Positions 34,700-44,980 of a DNA stretch of 64,000 bases are shown piece by piece; position 1 is the stretch's first letter, and each line of letters opens with the position of its first letter. The notes below the pieces were generated by a model. The model had not been told where the DNA came from. It worked only from the letters and a program-made list of their open reading frames with translations, and did not search any database. This stretch comes from Macrocybe gigantea (lineage: Eukaryota > Basidiomycota > Agaricomycetes > Agaricales > Callistosporiaceae), in NCBI GenBank assembly GCA_011319805.1, contig SJRY01000244.1, forward strand, positions 62,001 to 126,000, in the 5' to 3' direction. The position numbers were made by a program, and so were the translations under genes.

Positions 34700-36269
34700 T
34701 GTTCGACCCGTTCTTTTTTTGCTTCCTCTCGTGCGTCGGAAAAGTAACACGTCGTCTTCTCTTCCTGCCTATTTTTTTTAACCCTTCTCCTCTTCTCACA
34801 TCTCTTCTGTTTCTGTTTACAATACCAGCGACATGTCCATTACTCTACACTTTTCTTCATCTTGTGCAAGCTTTTCTCTCCCTCTCATTCTCCTCTTTCC
34901 TTTGCATCCTGCCACATGCTTTTTTCTTCCTCCCCGTCTTGTCGCGTATAAAGTTCCGCCTGTATAACGGCGTATATTATAACCCCTCTGTTCGTACACG
35001 CACCTTTTTTTTTTTATTTCTGCCTCTGTTGCTCATTGCCGCTGCTCGCGCTTTGTATTCTCAGTTTTCTATGCCAAAAGCTGTTTTATTTTGTTTTCTG
35101 GCCATTTCATGCATTCTGGACGTTTCTTCCTCGCCATCGCGTTTCTCTTTCATAAGTGACTTGCTCATAATGCTCTGACCTTGTTTCATTGCTGCTTCCA
35201 TCGATTTTTTTTTTTTTCCTTTTACCTCTTTGTTTTTTTTTCACCTCGCTTTATTGTAATTAAATAATTACCAACACTTGTTTCGCCTTAACTTACTCAC
35301 CGCACGCGCTATTGTTGTATGTATGGGCCACGAAAACGTCGTCAGTTGAGAGTTCCCCGTTGTCTTTTTGTCTTTATTCATCTTTGATCGTGTGTGGTGT
35401 ATGAATGGAGTTCAAGGTGGTTCGCGGTTGGCCGGGAATCGGCTGCTGTTTGCCTCGTTGCGAGAGCAGACTCGGAACGGACAAGGTTGAGTTTTAAAGT
35501 ATGGTGCCGCGATGCTTTCTGGAACACCGGTTCTCAACTCTTCTTCCTATCGATGTGGTGGAGCATTGATTGAGTTCTGATAAGAACGTTAGGGTTGCGG
35601 CTTTGCGCGTAGCGTTGAGGTTCCCCCCTCCCTCGATTTGCGCTGTAGGTGCTGTAGGAGGCGTTGCGGCCTCGTGGGTGGGTGGCGTGCTTGGAGCTGT
35701 TGTACAGTACATGTGTGATGACTTGCGGATCTGTGCTGTGTGGCTGAAGAGTGTCGTGCGTGAGCTGTGGAAGTGCCCAGGTTCAGATCATAATATGCTG
35801 GTATCTTCGTCGAAGAGTGTCGTTTCGTTCGTTTCGATGGATATCGAGATATCATCAGGTGGATCGACCATTGAGAATGTATGTGGGGGTTTTCTATGCA
35901 ACGCCACTTTGATTCCCCCCTTCCTTCATGTTCTAGGCGTGGAGGTCTGGAAGAGGACTCGGGTTCATGTTCATTATTGCGGAGCTCCGGATGCACGCCT
36001 TTTTCGTTTCTCTGTCTAACGCGGTGGCGTCATATTTTTTTCGTATTCTCGATCGATTGATCGATCTTCAATCTAACGCGACTCAAACGATGATCATTAC
36101 CCGCCCCCCCCCCCCCCTGTTTGGTATGTTTATGCGTTCCCGTACAGAGGTGGGGTTACACGCATTTGTAGAGCATTAGCGGTGTCGGTGTTTGGTGAGA
36201 GAGAAAAGAAACGGAAATTTGATTTGGTACCCTCCGCATTCCAAATTATTTACAGCCAGCCAGTTTCTG
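34700..36269. other. 3' region of the GATA gene and convergent spacer
   Basis: This is very T-rich (many runs of T) from 34.7 to 35.3 kb, fitting a 3' untranslated region. No gene is seen. It includes the C14 tract at 36104-36117 and, near 36046-36065, an inverted-repeat-like stretch built on repeated cgatcgatt. Confidence 0.5.
36104..36117. repeat. Mononucleotide C tract
   Basis: A run of 14 C residues. It is likely to be length-unstable and hard to sequence exactly. Confidence 0.8.
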
Positions 36270-37996
36270 TTAGTCGTTATAGCCCCTCTGCTTCAGCGAC
36301 TTGCCGACCGAGTTCGCAGCTGTATCGACTTTGATGCCCTGCTGCTCCCATATCACAAACTGACGATCTCTAGCCTTCTTGCCGGTCCGCTTCTCGTAGT
36401 CCGCCACCGAGATCGGTTTCTCCCCATGCGGAGTCGCGCGAAGCGCATGGCGCGTCGCAGGCCAAAAGTCAAACGTCGCAGAATGCGTCACGACCTGTCA
36501 ATCCGACGAAGCAGAGTTCGCCCCAAAACAATTGGTCGTCAGCGTCAGCGGATATGATCACCACACACACACCCCCTCGCCCCCACCCACCCCAGGGGGG
36601 CTACAAATTGTTGTATTTGTTATTTTTCTTTTTTGGCACTCACCCTGTTGTCCCAGATCGCGATGGAGTTGGGCTCCCACTTGAATCGAACTTGGTGGTC
36701 TGGATTCTCGCTGATCTGGTGGAAGAGGAACGTCAAGATAGCATCTGACTCTGCCTTTGGCACGCCGACGATGCGTCGGGTGAAGCCTAAGAAAATGACG
36801 TCGAGGACGAGATAATGTCAGACGACGGAGGGGAAAGAACGGATTGGATAGACCTGGGTTGACGTAAATGCTCTTCCAGCCCGTGGCGGGGTGGACGCGT
36901 ACGATGGGGTGGATCGTCTCGATTTCTTGCCTGCGAACGGGCAGGCCAGCCGCTCTGGCGCCGTCTGCTTGCGCGACGGCGCTGTGCACAGAGTATAGGC
37001 CTTCGAGGTAGGTCTGGAAACCTGGGCTGAGCGAGGAGTACAGCGCATATCTGGAAGGTTTTTGGAGATAAATGGAAGGTCGAGAACGACTAATAAAGTA
37101 ATACCACCCGGAACTCCACAGCGTATCGCCACCAGTGTCTGGACCGGTTATAACCTTCAAAGACGTCGTGCTGGGAGGCTGAACCTCGTAGAGACCTCGA
37201 TCGGGAGATTGGCTTAGGAAATCAATCCGATGAATAGATGAACCTACGTCGGAATGCCATAGTTCTAGTTTGGAGAACGCAGAAGGGTCGGGCTTCCGAG
37301 ACGAGTCATTATAGACGACTGTTCGAATGTAAGCGTGTGTCGTTAAGAGGTAGCAATTCAGTGACCCACCGTGCACTTCCTCTAGCCCGTTCTTGGGAAT
37401 CGGCGTTGTCGCATGTTTATGCAACGGCCCGAAATGACGTGCGAGGTCGAGTTGTTCATAGATGCTAAGATCTTGATCGCGGAAGACTGCACGAAGGACG
37501 AGTGAAGAAATTCAAATCAACAACCATGATGGAGACCTACATACGACTCCTCTCTCAGCAACCAGCAGTGCCCTGCGTGAAGTCGATAAGCATTCGCTTA
37601 TATTCAATTCTACGGCAAAGTTCTTACAATTCGTCCTTCTGGGTATCAGACAGCTGTCTGAGATCGATTCCCGAAAGCTCTGTACCGATCGCCGGGGTAA
37701 GGTGCCGGACTTTCTGGGCGGCGCTGAGCAGAGCTTCTTGGACGGGTCAGCGAAAACGCCACGCTCTGTTACGTCTAAATCTATAAGAGGCTCCCAATGG
37801 ACGTCGGGGAAGTGTGGCTGATGGCGTGAGCAAAGTCGGCCCGCCACAAAGTGCTATCGATCAAGCTTACCTTGAATTCGGCATATTTGTATGTCTGATC
37901 GCCGTCATCGCCGATCGAGGGGGAGTAAAAGGGATTGAAGACCTTGACGGCCTCTGGCTGATCGTCAAGTCGTTCGGAAACCGCAGCAGGCGCCAT
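36270..37996 (-). CDS. TauD/TfdA family Fe(II)/2-oxoglutarate dioxygenase
   Basis: This family oxidises substrates such as sulfonates (taurine, alkylsulfonates) or related acids, using Fe(II) and 2-oxoglutarate. Yeast Jlp1 is the nearest characterised type. The ATG at 37996 starts MAPAAVSERL. Blocks in order: FPDVHWEPL, LTPAIGTELSGIDL, VAERGV, the first metal triad part LWHSDVGSS (His and Asp), TGPDTGGDTLW, and VHPATGWKSIYVNPGFTRRIVG. The last metal His is in VVTHSATFDF and the 2-oxoglutarate-binding Arg in RHALRATP. At 37744-37746 the frame is lost between FADP and QEALLSAAQ, and one extra base restores it. Introns include one splitting Leu before ALLVAERGV. A longer one (about 36499-36650) before VVTHSATF contains a G-rich block. 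The enzyme looks catalytically complete. The substrate is unknown. Confidence 0.85.
36571..36600 (-). other. G-quadruplex-forming tract in a TauD-gene intron
   Basis: On the coding (minus) strand the intron before the last metal-ligand exon reads four runs of 3-5 G separated by 1-3 bases (GGGG, T, GGG, T, GGGGG, CGA, GGGGG). This fits the classical four-tract G-quadruplex pattern. A short GT repeat follows it. Function is not shown. Confidence 0.55.
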
Positions 37997-38845
37997 GATA
38001 TCGATTTGATGGATGTCACATCACCTACAGACTCTGCTCGCTTTTATGTGAAGAAGCAGCGGTAATGATGACCCATCCGTGGCGCGAAATTCGACTTGTA
38101 TGGCGCGATCTGCTAGAACGTGACTACCACAGGTATCTGAAATACTAGTGCCGAAGGCACGTACCGTGGATGAGAGTTTGGTGGAAATGCTACATCTTGA
38201 CGTGATTTCGGCTCTGGATTCAATTGCGTTCTAGGCAGGACGTGTAAAAATACGCACAAAGTGATTGGACGCGTCTGGTGCCGTGCCGGCATATTCATAT
38301 AGCTTTGTCTTCGATTGATATTCTGAGCGAGTCACAAGACGATACGTGAAAGTAAAGGATGCCCATTCACATCTGTCAGAGCTAGAGATAAATTCTTCGG
38401 ACCACATCGCAGAGAGACCATGACTGCACGTACCGCAAAAGGTCATTCAAGAGTCCAAAGTCCGAGTCAAAGCACAAACGCAATGCTCGTATTATCGTGT
38501 GCAAGATAACGCGACGCATGCGTATTTCAAGGTCGCCATTGCACAAACGTCCTAGGAGCGAGTCGTTGGGTTTGTTGTGCAGCTGACGCTTACCTAAGTC
38601 GCCTTCTCACTTCCCTACTAGGTCTTAGCGGTACACCACACTTCCGCCTCGGTGTGCCACCACAATATCACCCTCATTGAATTGTCTTCTTCCACGATCT
38701 TCAATCGCTGTACCCTCCTGCAGCAGCTCGCTCGACAACGCTCTAGCCAATTGGATTCACGGCCCACGAGCCGGCCGATGAGTTTGGCGATTCGAATTTC
38801 ATTCGTCAAAAGGTTCTTGCAGAGCAGAGTTCACGGCACGTCTAG
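37997..38845. other. Divergent intergenic region
   Basis: This is 850 bp between the heads of the dioxygenase and the next plus-strand gene. Only chance frames occur. Both promoters should be here. Confidence 0.5.
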
Positions 38846-40652
38846 ATGACCGCCGTCGTTGACGATATACCGTATTCGCCGGTATGTTTGCAAATTTTAC
38901 GTGCATATCCTTTCGTTATCGACTTCATCTCTGCAGAATCACGCCTCGCCGATGTCGCGTGTTGACAATGACGGCGGACGGGCTCGTCCAAATGGCGCAT
39001 ATGACTCTTCCGACGCGCATATAGCAGGACCGTCGCGAAACCCTGACCTCGATACCACTCCGTCGTTTGACGCGCCAAACGGGGTGATCGGACATCTTGT
39101 AGACAAGATCAACACAGACCCATCGTCTATCCCAATCAAAGACTCTTTGCGTTCGTTCATCCTCTCCAACGCCGAACGCCGCCTGAAGAACAACCCCAAA
39201 TCCTCACGCCTCTCCCTGAATCTTGCGAATTCTATCGACGAAGTGTTGACACCCGATTTCTGCGATGCCTTTCGGGCGAAAATACGCTCAGTACAAGAAC
39301 AATTGAATCTCGTGAACGAAAGCGGTTCAGTTTTGGGCACTGAACCTCGGAAATATCCCTCGTTGAATAACCTCTCTGGCGAAACTCAGAATTCTGCGGA
39401 CGTCCAATCACTGAAATCGCCAGCCTCTCCCTTACCTGAAGCTCTGGATGATTCCAAGGCACGCCTCCCTGACAATCAACCACCAAACGGAAAGCCTGTA
39501 CACCGATCGAGACTGGATGCAGCCGCGGAGAATTCCAATATCACGATGGAGCTGGTTGGCAGTAACGATGTGCTGTATGTGCTGTCGACACGACCTCCCG
39601 GTTACCAACTCTGCAGCTCGTGAACATTGCTCTGAATCATGGGTCTGATCAAGAGACAGAAGGTGAACAGCTAAATTCCCACCTATCACAAGAAGCAGAG
39701 GAGGGAGAAATTGATGTCGAAGATGCTGTTTCTATCAAGACCGTTCTTGCAGAGCCAGAGAGTGGAGAGCTTACTCCAGAAAAACCTGCTCTTCTCCAAC
39801 CTACTTTTTCAGAAGAAGTCGAAGAAGGGGAGATTAATCCTGGAAAGCTTGCTTCCTTGGAACCCACTGTCTTGAATCCGGGACAAGATTCACATAATCA
39901 TTCTGAAGATATTGTGATGGAAGATTTTACTCAGCCCACAAGCACTTCGGGATTAGTGAATCCTTGTGACTTTGCTCCAGGCTTGTGGCTAGTCAAAATT
40001 GGATATGGCGGTTGCAAAATTTTGAAGGCTCAGTTCTATGTGAAGAGAGAAAAGGCAGCTGAGTGGAATCTTCGGCAAGACTTTCCAAGGTATGAAGTAT
40101 GTTTTTTATTATTGCAGGACAGTTTATCATGTTTTTAGCAGCCAAATAGATTCAAATCCAAGATATCATTGAAACTTCTCTGTTTTCCTACACAAGCACT
40201 TCAAGCTCTTTATGAATCTTTGAATATAGACACAGTTAATGTGGAAGAAGCTGCAACTCAACTTACTTCTGTTGGAACACAATGGCCAATCCAAGGCAGT
40301 CTTATCATTCAAGTGAATTCAGATAAGAAATGGGGACAAACTTGGATGCCCTCTCAATTAGTAAGAATCAGTTTTATATATAATACATGTATTTATTTAT
40401 TTACTTTGTCAGAGCTCAAATCATTCTGAAATTGATATTACTGATTGTATTGGTGCAGGCTATAACACCATCTGCTTTATCCAACTTGCAGACTTGTCCA
40501 ATAAAGCTTTCATCATTCTTGCTATGCCTGCTAGCCAGGATAGCCAAAAGAATATTTCTGCTCATTTTCATAAAGCATTCTCAATACAGTCCTCTTCAGA
40601 TCCACTTGTAAATATTTCTTCTCTTGAATTTCAGGTCTCTGAATTAGAATAA
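38846..40652 (+). CDS. Unknown protein with acidic EEGEI repeats and a C-terminal beta-rich (PINIT-like?) region
   Basis: The ATG at 38846 (MTAVVDDIPYSP) is followed by an intron at 38882-38936. A first half of about 220 residues is Ser/Asn/Pro-rich. After a 45-nt intron near 39575-39619 come repeats of the type EEGEID, ESGELTP and EEGEINPGK, then a compact region: GLWLVKIGYGGCKILKAQFYV, then FPRYEQPNRFKSKIS, LIIQVNSDKKWGQTW, and DITDCIGAGYNTICFIQLADLS, stop at 40650-40652. The pattern WGQTW, DIT and GYNTICF resembles PINIT/SP-RING-type regions of SUMO-ligase relatives, but no RING follows; I hold this loosely. Introns with gtatgt and gtaaga donors join in phase. From about 39620 the DNA is distinctly AT-rich compared with the first half and all neighbours. 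Confidence 0.55.
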
Positions 40653-40793
40653 ATATCCACAGTTTTCATATAATGTTTGCCTTCTAGTAATAGGTATATA
40701 GGACTATATTAATGATAACAAACCCTGGCAGAGCAAATGATAGAATGTAAAATATAAATATAGCAAATCTATGTCTATATTGGTATTGCATTG

Positions 40794-41699
40794 TTAACCA
40801 CGAGGTTCTGGAACAAGGAAGCCAACGAGGCAAGCATCGAGCATGAAATCAACATTGACCCAGGCATGAGTCAGACCTGAAATCGCGAGCAATTTCAGGT
40901 TACAGGTCCGAAAAACGACAACCACTCGAAGTACACGCACTGAAAAGTTTCGTTCCGTCTCGCCCTGCAACTCTCATCAACTCTTTTTCACCTCCGGGAT
41001 GAAATGATAGGTAAGGTGTGATGTTGTACACTTTTCCATGGAACGCGGCCCAGGCGTCGTCCCGTTTGTTATGTTGCTTGAGGACAGAAGGCGGTATCCG
41101 CAATAGAGTATCGACGCCCTACAACGACATCGATGGTAACGTCAAGAGTCCAACTTGTGGCAACAAACGCTGCAGAGACTCACCCGCAGATCCGCCCCCG
41201 ATGACTTGAGATTCGCCCAATCTAGCGGACTGTGTCCGGGGGCCAGAGCAACCTTTGCGCGCTTCTTCTTTTCAGCGTCGATCAAGAGCGATTTCGGGCC
41301 GAGCGACGGGACGCGGAGCGATGAGAGTGCTAACGCCGGTGGAGGTGCTAAGGTGCCGTTCAGTGATTGTTGTGCACCCGGCTGCGGCGGTGGGGGCATG
41401 TTGCGTGCGCCTAGAGTCGCCGGTTGCGAGGCGGGCGGTGCTAAGGATGGGGTCGGCAGACGTTGTGCGCTGGAAAGGCTGGGGAAGGCAGGCGGCAGGT
41501 TGTTATCGCGTTCTGTCTCGGTGTCGTCTCCGTCGTCGTCCTGGTCCGCGTCGTCGTCGTCGTTGTCGGTGGCGGTGGATATCCGAGGAGGCGAGATGCT
41601 GATGGAGTCCGGTACCGAATCAGGTGGTTGCGGGCCTGAGGTTTGCGCTGGTGCAGCTGGAAGGCCCGATGAGAGCCAGCTGCGCAGGTAGAAAGTCAT
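40794..41699 (-). CDS. Cytochrome b5-like heme-binding domain protein
   Basis: The ATG at 41699 starts MTFYLRSWLS. The first two thirds is disordered: Pro/Ser-rich, with an acidic run of Asp (near 41540-41560) and Ala/Pro stretches. A cytochrome b5 domain closes the protein: AWAAFHGKVYNITPYLSFHPGGEKELMRVAGRDGTKLF, with the first heme ligand His in HPGG. After an intron the second His-containing block is LTHAWVNVDFMLDACLVGFLVPEPRG. Two introns are needed: one after the LDWANLKSS block (near 41120-41180), and one at about 40860-40942 splitting the Ser codon before LTHAW. The arrangement resembles fungal Irc21-type b5 proteins. It probably donates electrons to a partner reductase or oxygenase, but the partner is unknown. 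No membrane anchor is visible. Confidence 0.82.
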
Positions 41700-42117
41700 T
41701 GTTAAGCGTTGAGCTTTGACTCCGCGCCGAGGAATGGTTTGCGTGCGTTTGTACTTGTCCGCAGTCGTGAGTCGGCCACAAATTTCACGAATTCGAAAAC
41801 GGCATGCTGCCGCGTTCCACTTTAGTGAAGACGCGACTCTCGAGCATGCAGAAGCAACGCGGAGTGATATTCTGTATCAATTGGCTGGTGAAATATTCGT
41901 AGAACTGCAGATGATCGAAAGATCATCACGGAAGGAATATCTCGAGGGAATCTCAGACTATGTCCTGTGTTTGCCTTTCGTTGATCAAGTCTTTCTCCTC
42001 GTTCGAATGTACTCGTGCAGTAACTACAGCTCACGGTTTCATACTCGTTTAACCATTTCCTTCGACTCGAGGAGACCAAAATACCAGAGTCGTTCTGTCG
42101 TGGAAATTATTCAATCA
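41700..42117. other. Intergenic spacer between two minus-strand genes
   Basis: This is 418 bp upstream of the cytochrome b5 gene and downstream of the SUR7/PalI gene. A 165-codon plus-strand frame covers it, but it lacks any family feature and I do not call it. Confidence 0.5.
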
Positions 42118-43121
42118 TCAATTCATGCGGACGTCACAGCCTTTTCTCTTCCCCGTTCCATCCACGTCCGCCACGATCGTCTCCGGTGCTCGGAGCTCGC
42201 AGAGTCTCTCTGAGGAACAATGAATCGGATGCTCGTCACTGTCGTGAAGAGTAGCATTAAGCTTGCCACGAGCGACAGCCACGGCTGAACAGGCATTCAA
42301 GACCTAAAGCCAAAAGGCCGATCGCGAAGAGAACTCACGAGGGAGCCATATGAAGCATGGAAGCCGGCTTTCTCAAATCGGCGCTTTGCGACGGTCCACA
42401 TGGCGAGCACAAAGATAAAAGCCAGCGAGGAGATTGCGAGCGAGAACGCCGAGAGAAAGACAAACACGTTTTTGGTCCTTTGTGTTCGGCGGTGCCAGTC
42501 GGGGATGAGTGCCATCAGGGCGAAAAATGTCGAAATCGATGCTGCAATTGAAATGGAAAACAAATGAGACCGGTGTACGTATATGAGAAAAGGTATTAAC
42601 AGACCGACGGGATAAAGCACGAGAGCCTTGGTAATGCTAGTGGCGACCTGGGGCTCCCATGTGTAACCCAACCTGCAGGAGCAGCAAAGGATGGATCAAT
42701 GGTTCTAGCACATAAGGCGGAAGGAGTTCACGTACTGGAAGGGCTGAATACACGTCCAATCTTCTTCGAGGCACCAACCCCACGTCCCAAACCTCACGCC
42801 TCCAGCTTCGGAACTGCGCAAAAAATACAGCGACGAAGTCATCGGAGCCGAGAACGTGACGAGCGCCCTAAGTCGCATTCATCGAACACCACCCAAAGGA
42901 AAAGCACGGACGAAGGCGGCGGAATGACGACCGTTTTTTTTTTTTTGGCCCCTGTGAGATAAACATCACCCGGCGAAACGCAGACAGGAAAACAGCGCCG
43001 GAACCAGCCGCAAGGGGGTTGGGGGGATTCCACGACACATACAGAAAGATAAACGCGAGCGTCGTCCCGGCGCATACAAGGACAAGCGGCGCGCGACGCC
43101 AGTGGCTCCAGCCCAGCTCAT
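42118..43121 (-). CDS. SUR7/PalI (Rim9) family four-helix membrane protein
   Basis: Members are plasma-membrane proteins of eisosomes or of ambient-pH sensing (PalI/Rim9). The ATG at 43121 gives MSWAGATGVAR. The first helix is VLVCAGTTLAFIFL joined by a 175-nt intron (42868-43042) to ALVTFSAPMTSSLYFLRS. The extracellular loop VRFGTWGWCLEEDWTC has the paired Cys/Trp pattern of the family. Helices 2-4 follow from SITKALVLYPVGLLIPFL, SIAASISTFFALMALIP and VFVFLSAFSLAISSLAFIFVL. The stretch HASYGSLV joins, through an intron, to a last exon ending CDVRMN at 42118. At 43088-43089 one base is missing in exon 1: CCG instead of CGC is needed after GVAR to reach the helix. The family call rests on the loop and helix pattern. 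Which branch it belongs to is open. Confidence 0.7.
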
Positions 43122-44980
43122 GGCAAACATCGTAGGTGCAGAAGCCATCGCCGCAGTGGCAGGCGCTCGAGTTTGATAGAGTTCAAGTCGGGGCGTCAAG
43201 AGATCGTTTGGTTGAACTTGCTCCGAATGGACGTCCAGCCTGTCAGGGCATCGCTCAGCGCACGTGTACGAAGAAGCTCGCAGGGCGGCTCAAAGACCCA
43301 GCAAACGCGGTCACATAGAGCAGTGACCAGACAGCATATTCCTGACACTGCATCCCGTCGAACAAAAAGAACAAGCAGTGAGAGCGCCTTTGACTGTCCA
43401 TGTGCAACGCGTAGAAGGATCCAGAACAATTCGCCAGAATGCACACGACCCTTCTTGGCGAAAGCTTAAAAAAAAAAAGCTTCAGGATTCGCTATCCAGA
43501 TTCATACGAGCAAGTGAATTATGAATCCTCCAGTCCGAACCCTCACAATCCGCGACGAAACTCTGATCTGGACGAACCTCAAAGGGGGGAGGGGGGATGA
43601 CCTATCCGGTCATTTGCTCTGCCGCTTGAGCAGTGAGCACGCGCGCCGGCGCGGAATCTCCGGGGCATTAGAAGTCGACGTCGTCACATGGACAACGCTT
43701 GACCAAATGGACGTGGACCTTTTTTTTTTGTTGGCATCGATGGGCTTCGATTGACCCGGTGTTCGCCAGCCCTATCAATTTAGGAAAATGAAACGCAGAA
43801 GCGGTGCAATGGAACATATCGTCACTGTTGTGACCGGGGTAGCACGGAGAACAGAAAGAGAGGTGTGGTCATGTAAAATAAAACCCATCTAATTTGCACA
43901 ACCAGCATGTTGAAATGCATCAAAAAAGCGGACACGCAGCACAGATGAGGATTGAACGGCAGAAAGGCATCCATCTTCGCGCCTTGTCACAGTAAGAATA
44001 GGAAAAGAGATGTATGCGCAACAGATTGCCCCGATATACACATGTACATTATACATAGAGCTTGGGTCGTCCGTAGTGGCAAAAAAAATAAGAGAGTGAA
44101 AAACAGACCGACAGAGGAAGAAGACTGAAAGTATGTATTGCAAGATAGGCAATAGATAGAAGAAATAGGACATGACAGAATAATAATTGCGTGTACATGA
44201 CTAGATGTTCAGACAAAGTAAACTGAAATAGGACGGATGGAAGGAAAGAAAAAGAAAAAGAAAAGATATACAACACGTATCTGAACTTCCCCTAAACACC
44301 ACACAGCCGGAGAAGAGAAAAGAATCGAAAGCCCTGGATGAATGCGATCGAAGCGAGTACAGTTGACCATTGGTTGCTTGTTTCGAGAGAGAGAGAGAGA
44401 GAATTTTTTGCTTTGAGCGACGTCCTGGATTAGAAGACAAAAGAGAAAGTTGGTTTCATGGAATTTTCATGCACGAGACACGATGGATTCGTTGGAGATG
44501 TGGGAAGAGGAAAAAAAATTTTCGCTGTCGTTGGCTGATAATACATGCTGATGATGCCGAGACCGAGAAGGCGAGGAAGAGGAAGGAAGAGAGAGTCCTG
44601 CCCGAACAAGAATAGTACAACAGGGGAACCAGCGAGCTGAGGTGGAAGGATTGAAAGGAGTTGCGCAGGCGGATTGTGGCGGCCGAAACAACGAAATGAG
44701 GAAGGTTGAAGAAGACTGAACGAGTGGACGAGCGAGACGAGACAGGGTTTTAGAGTCGAAATGCCTTTGGATTCGGATGTTGCCTTTAATGAGAGGAAAG
44801 AATCTTTTTTTATGTATGTTTCCCACTGTTTCGCCGTCCGTGCCGCTAGAATTTGAAGACGCGGGTGTTGCTACAGGCAGTTACAACGAAGAGATGAATC
44901 TGGGGAACGAACCAAGAAATAGAGAAGAGGAGATGTCATAATGATACTGGGAGCGCACTCTCCAGGAAGCCAAACAATCA
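43122..44980. other. Intergenic, probable long 3' region of the Whi5/Nrm1-like gene
   Basis: This is 1.9 kb with only chance frames. It is purine-rich on the plus strand (pyrimidine-rich on the minus strand, the sense of both flanking genes), including a GA repeat at 44385-44402 and A-rich runs. It fits a 3' untranslated region plus the promoter of the SUR7/PalI gene. Confidence 0.45.
44385..44402. repeat. (GA)n microsatellite
   Basis: About nine GA units in a purine-rich region. Confidence 0.8.

Noticed and set aside
41716..42213. A 165-codon plus-strand frame between the cytochrome b5 and PalI genes
   Set aside because: It overlaps the last PalI exon antisense, has no recognised domain, and its composition is not protein-like enough.
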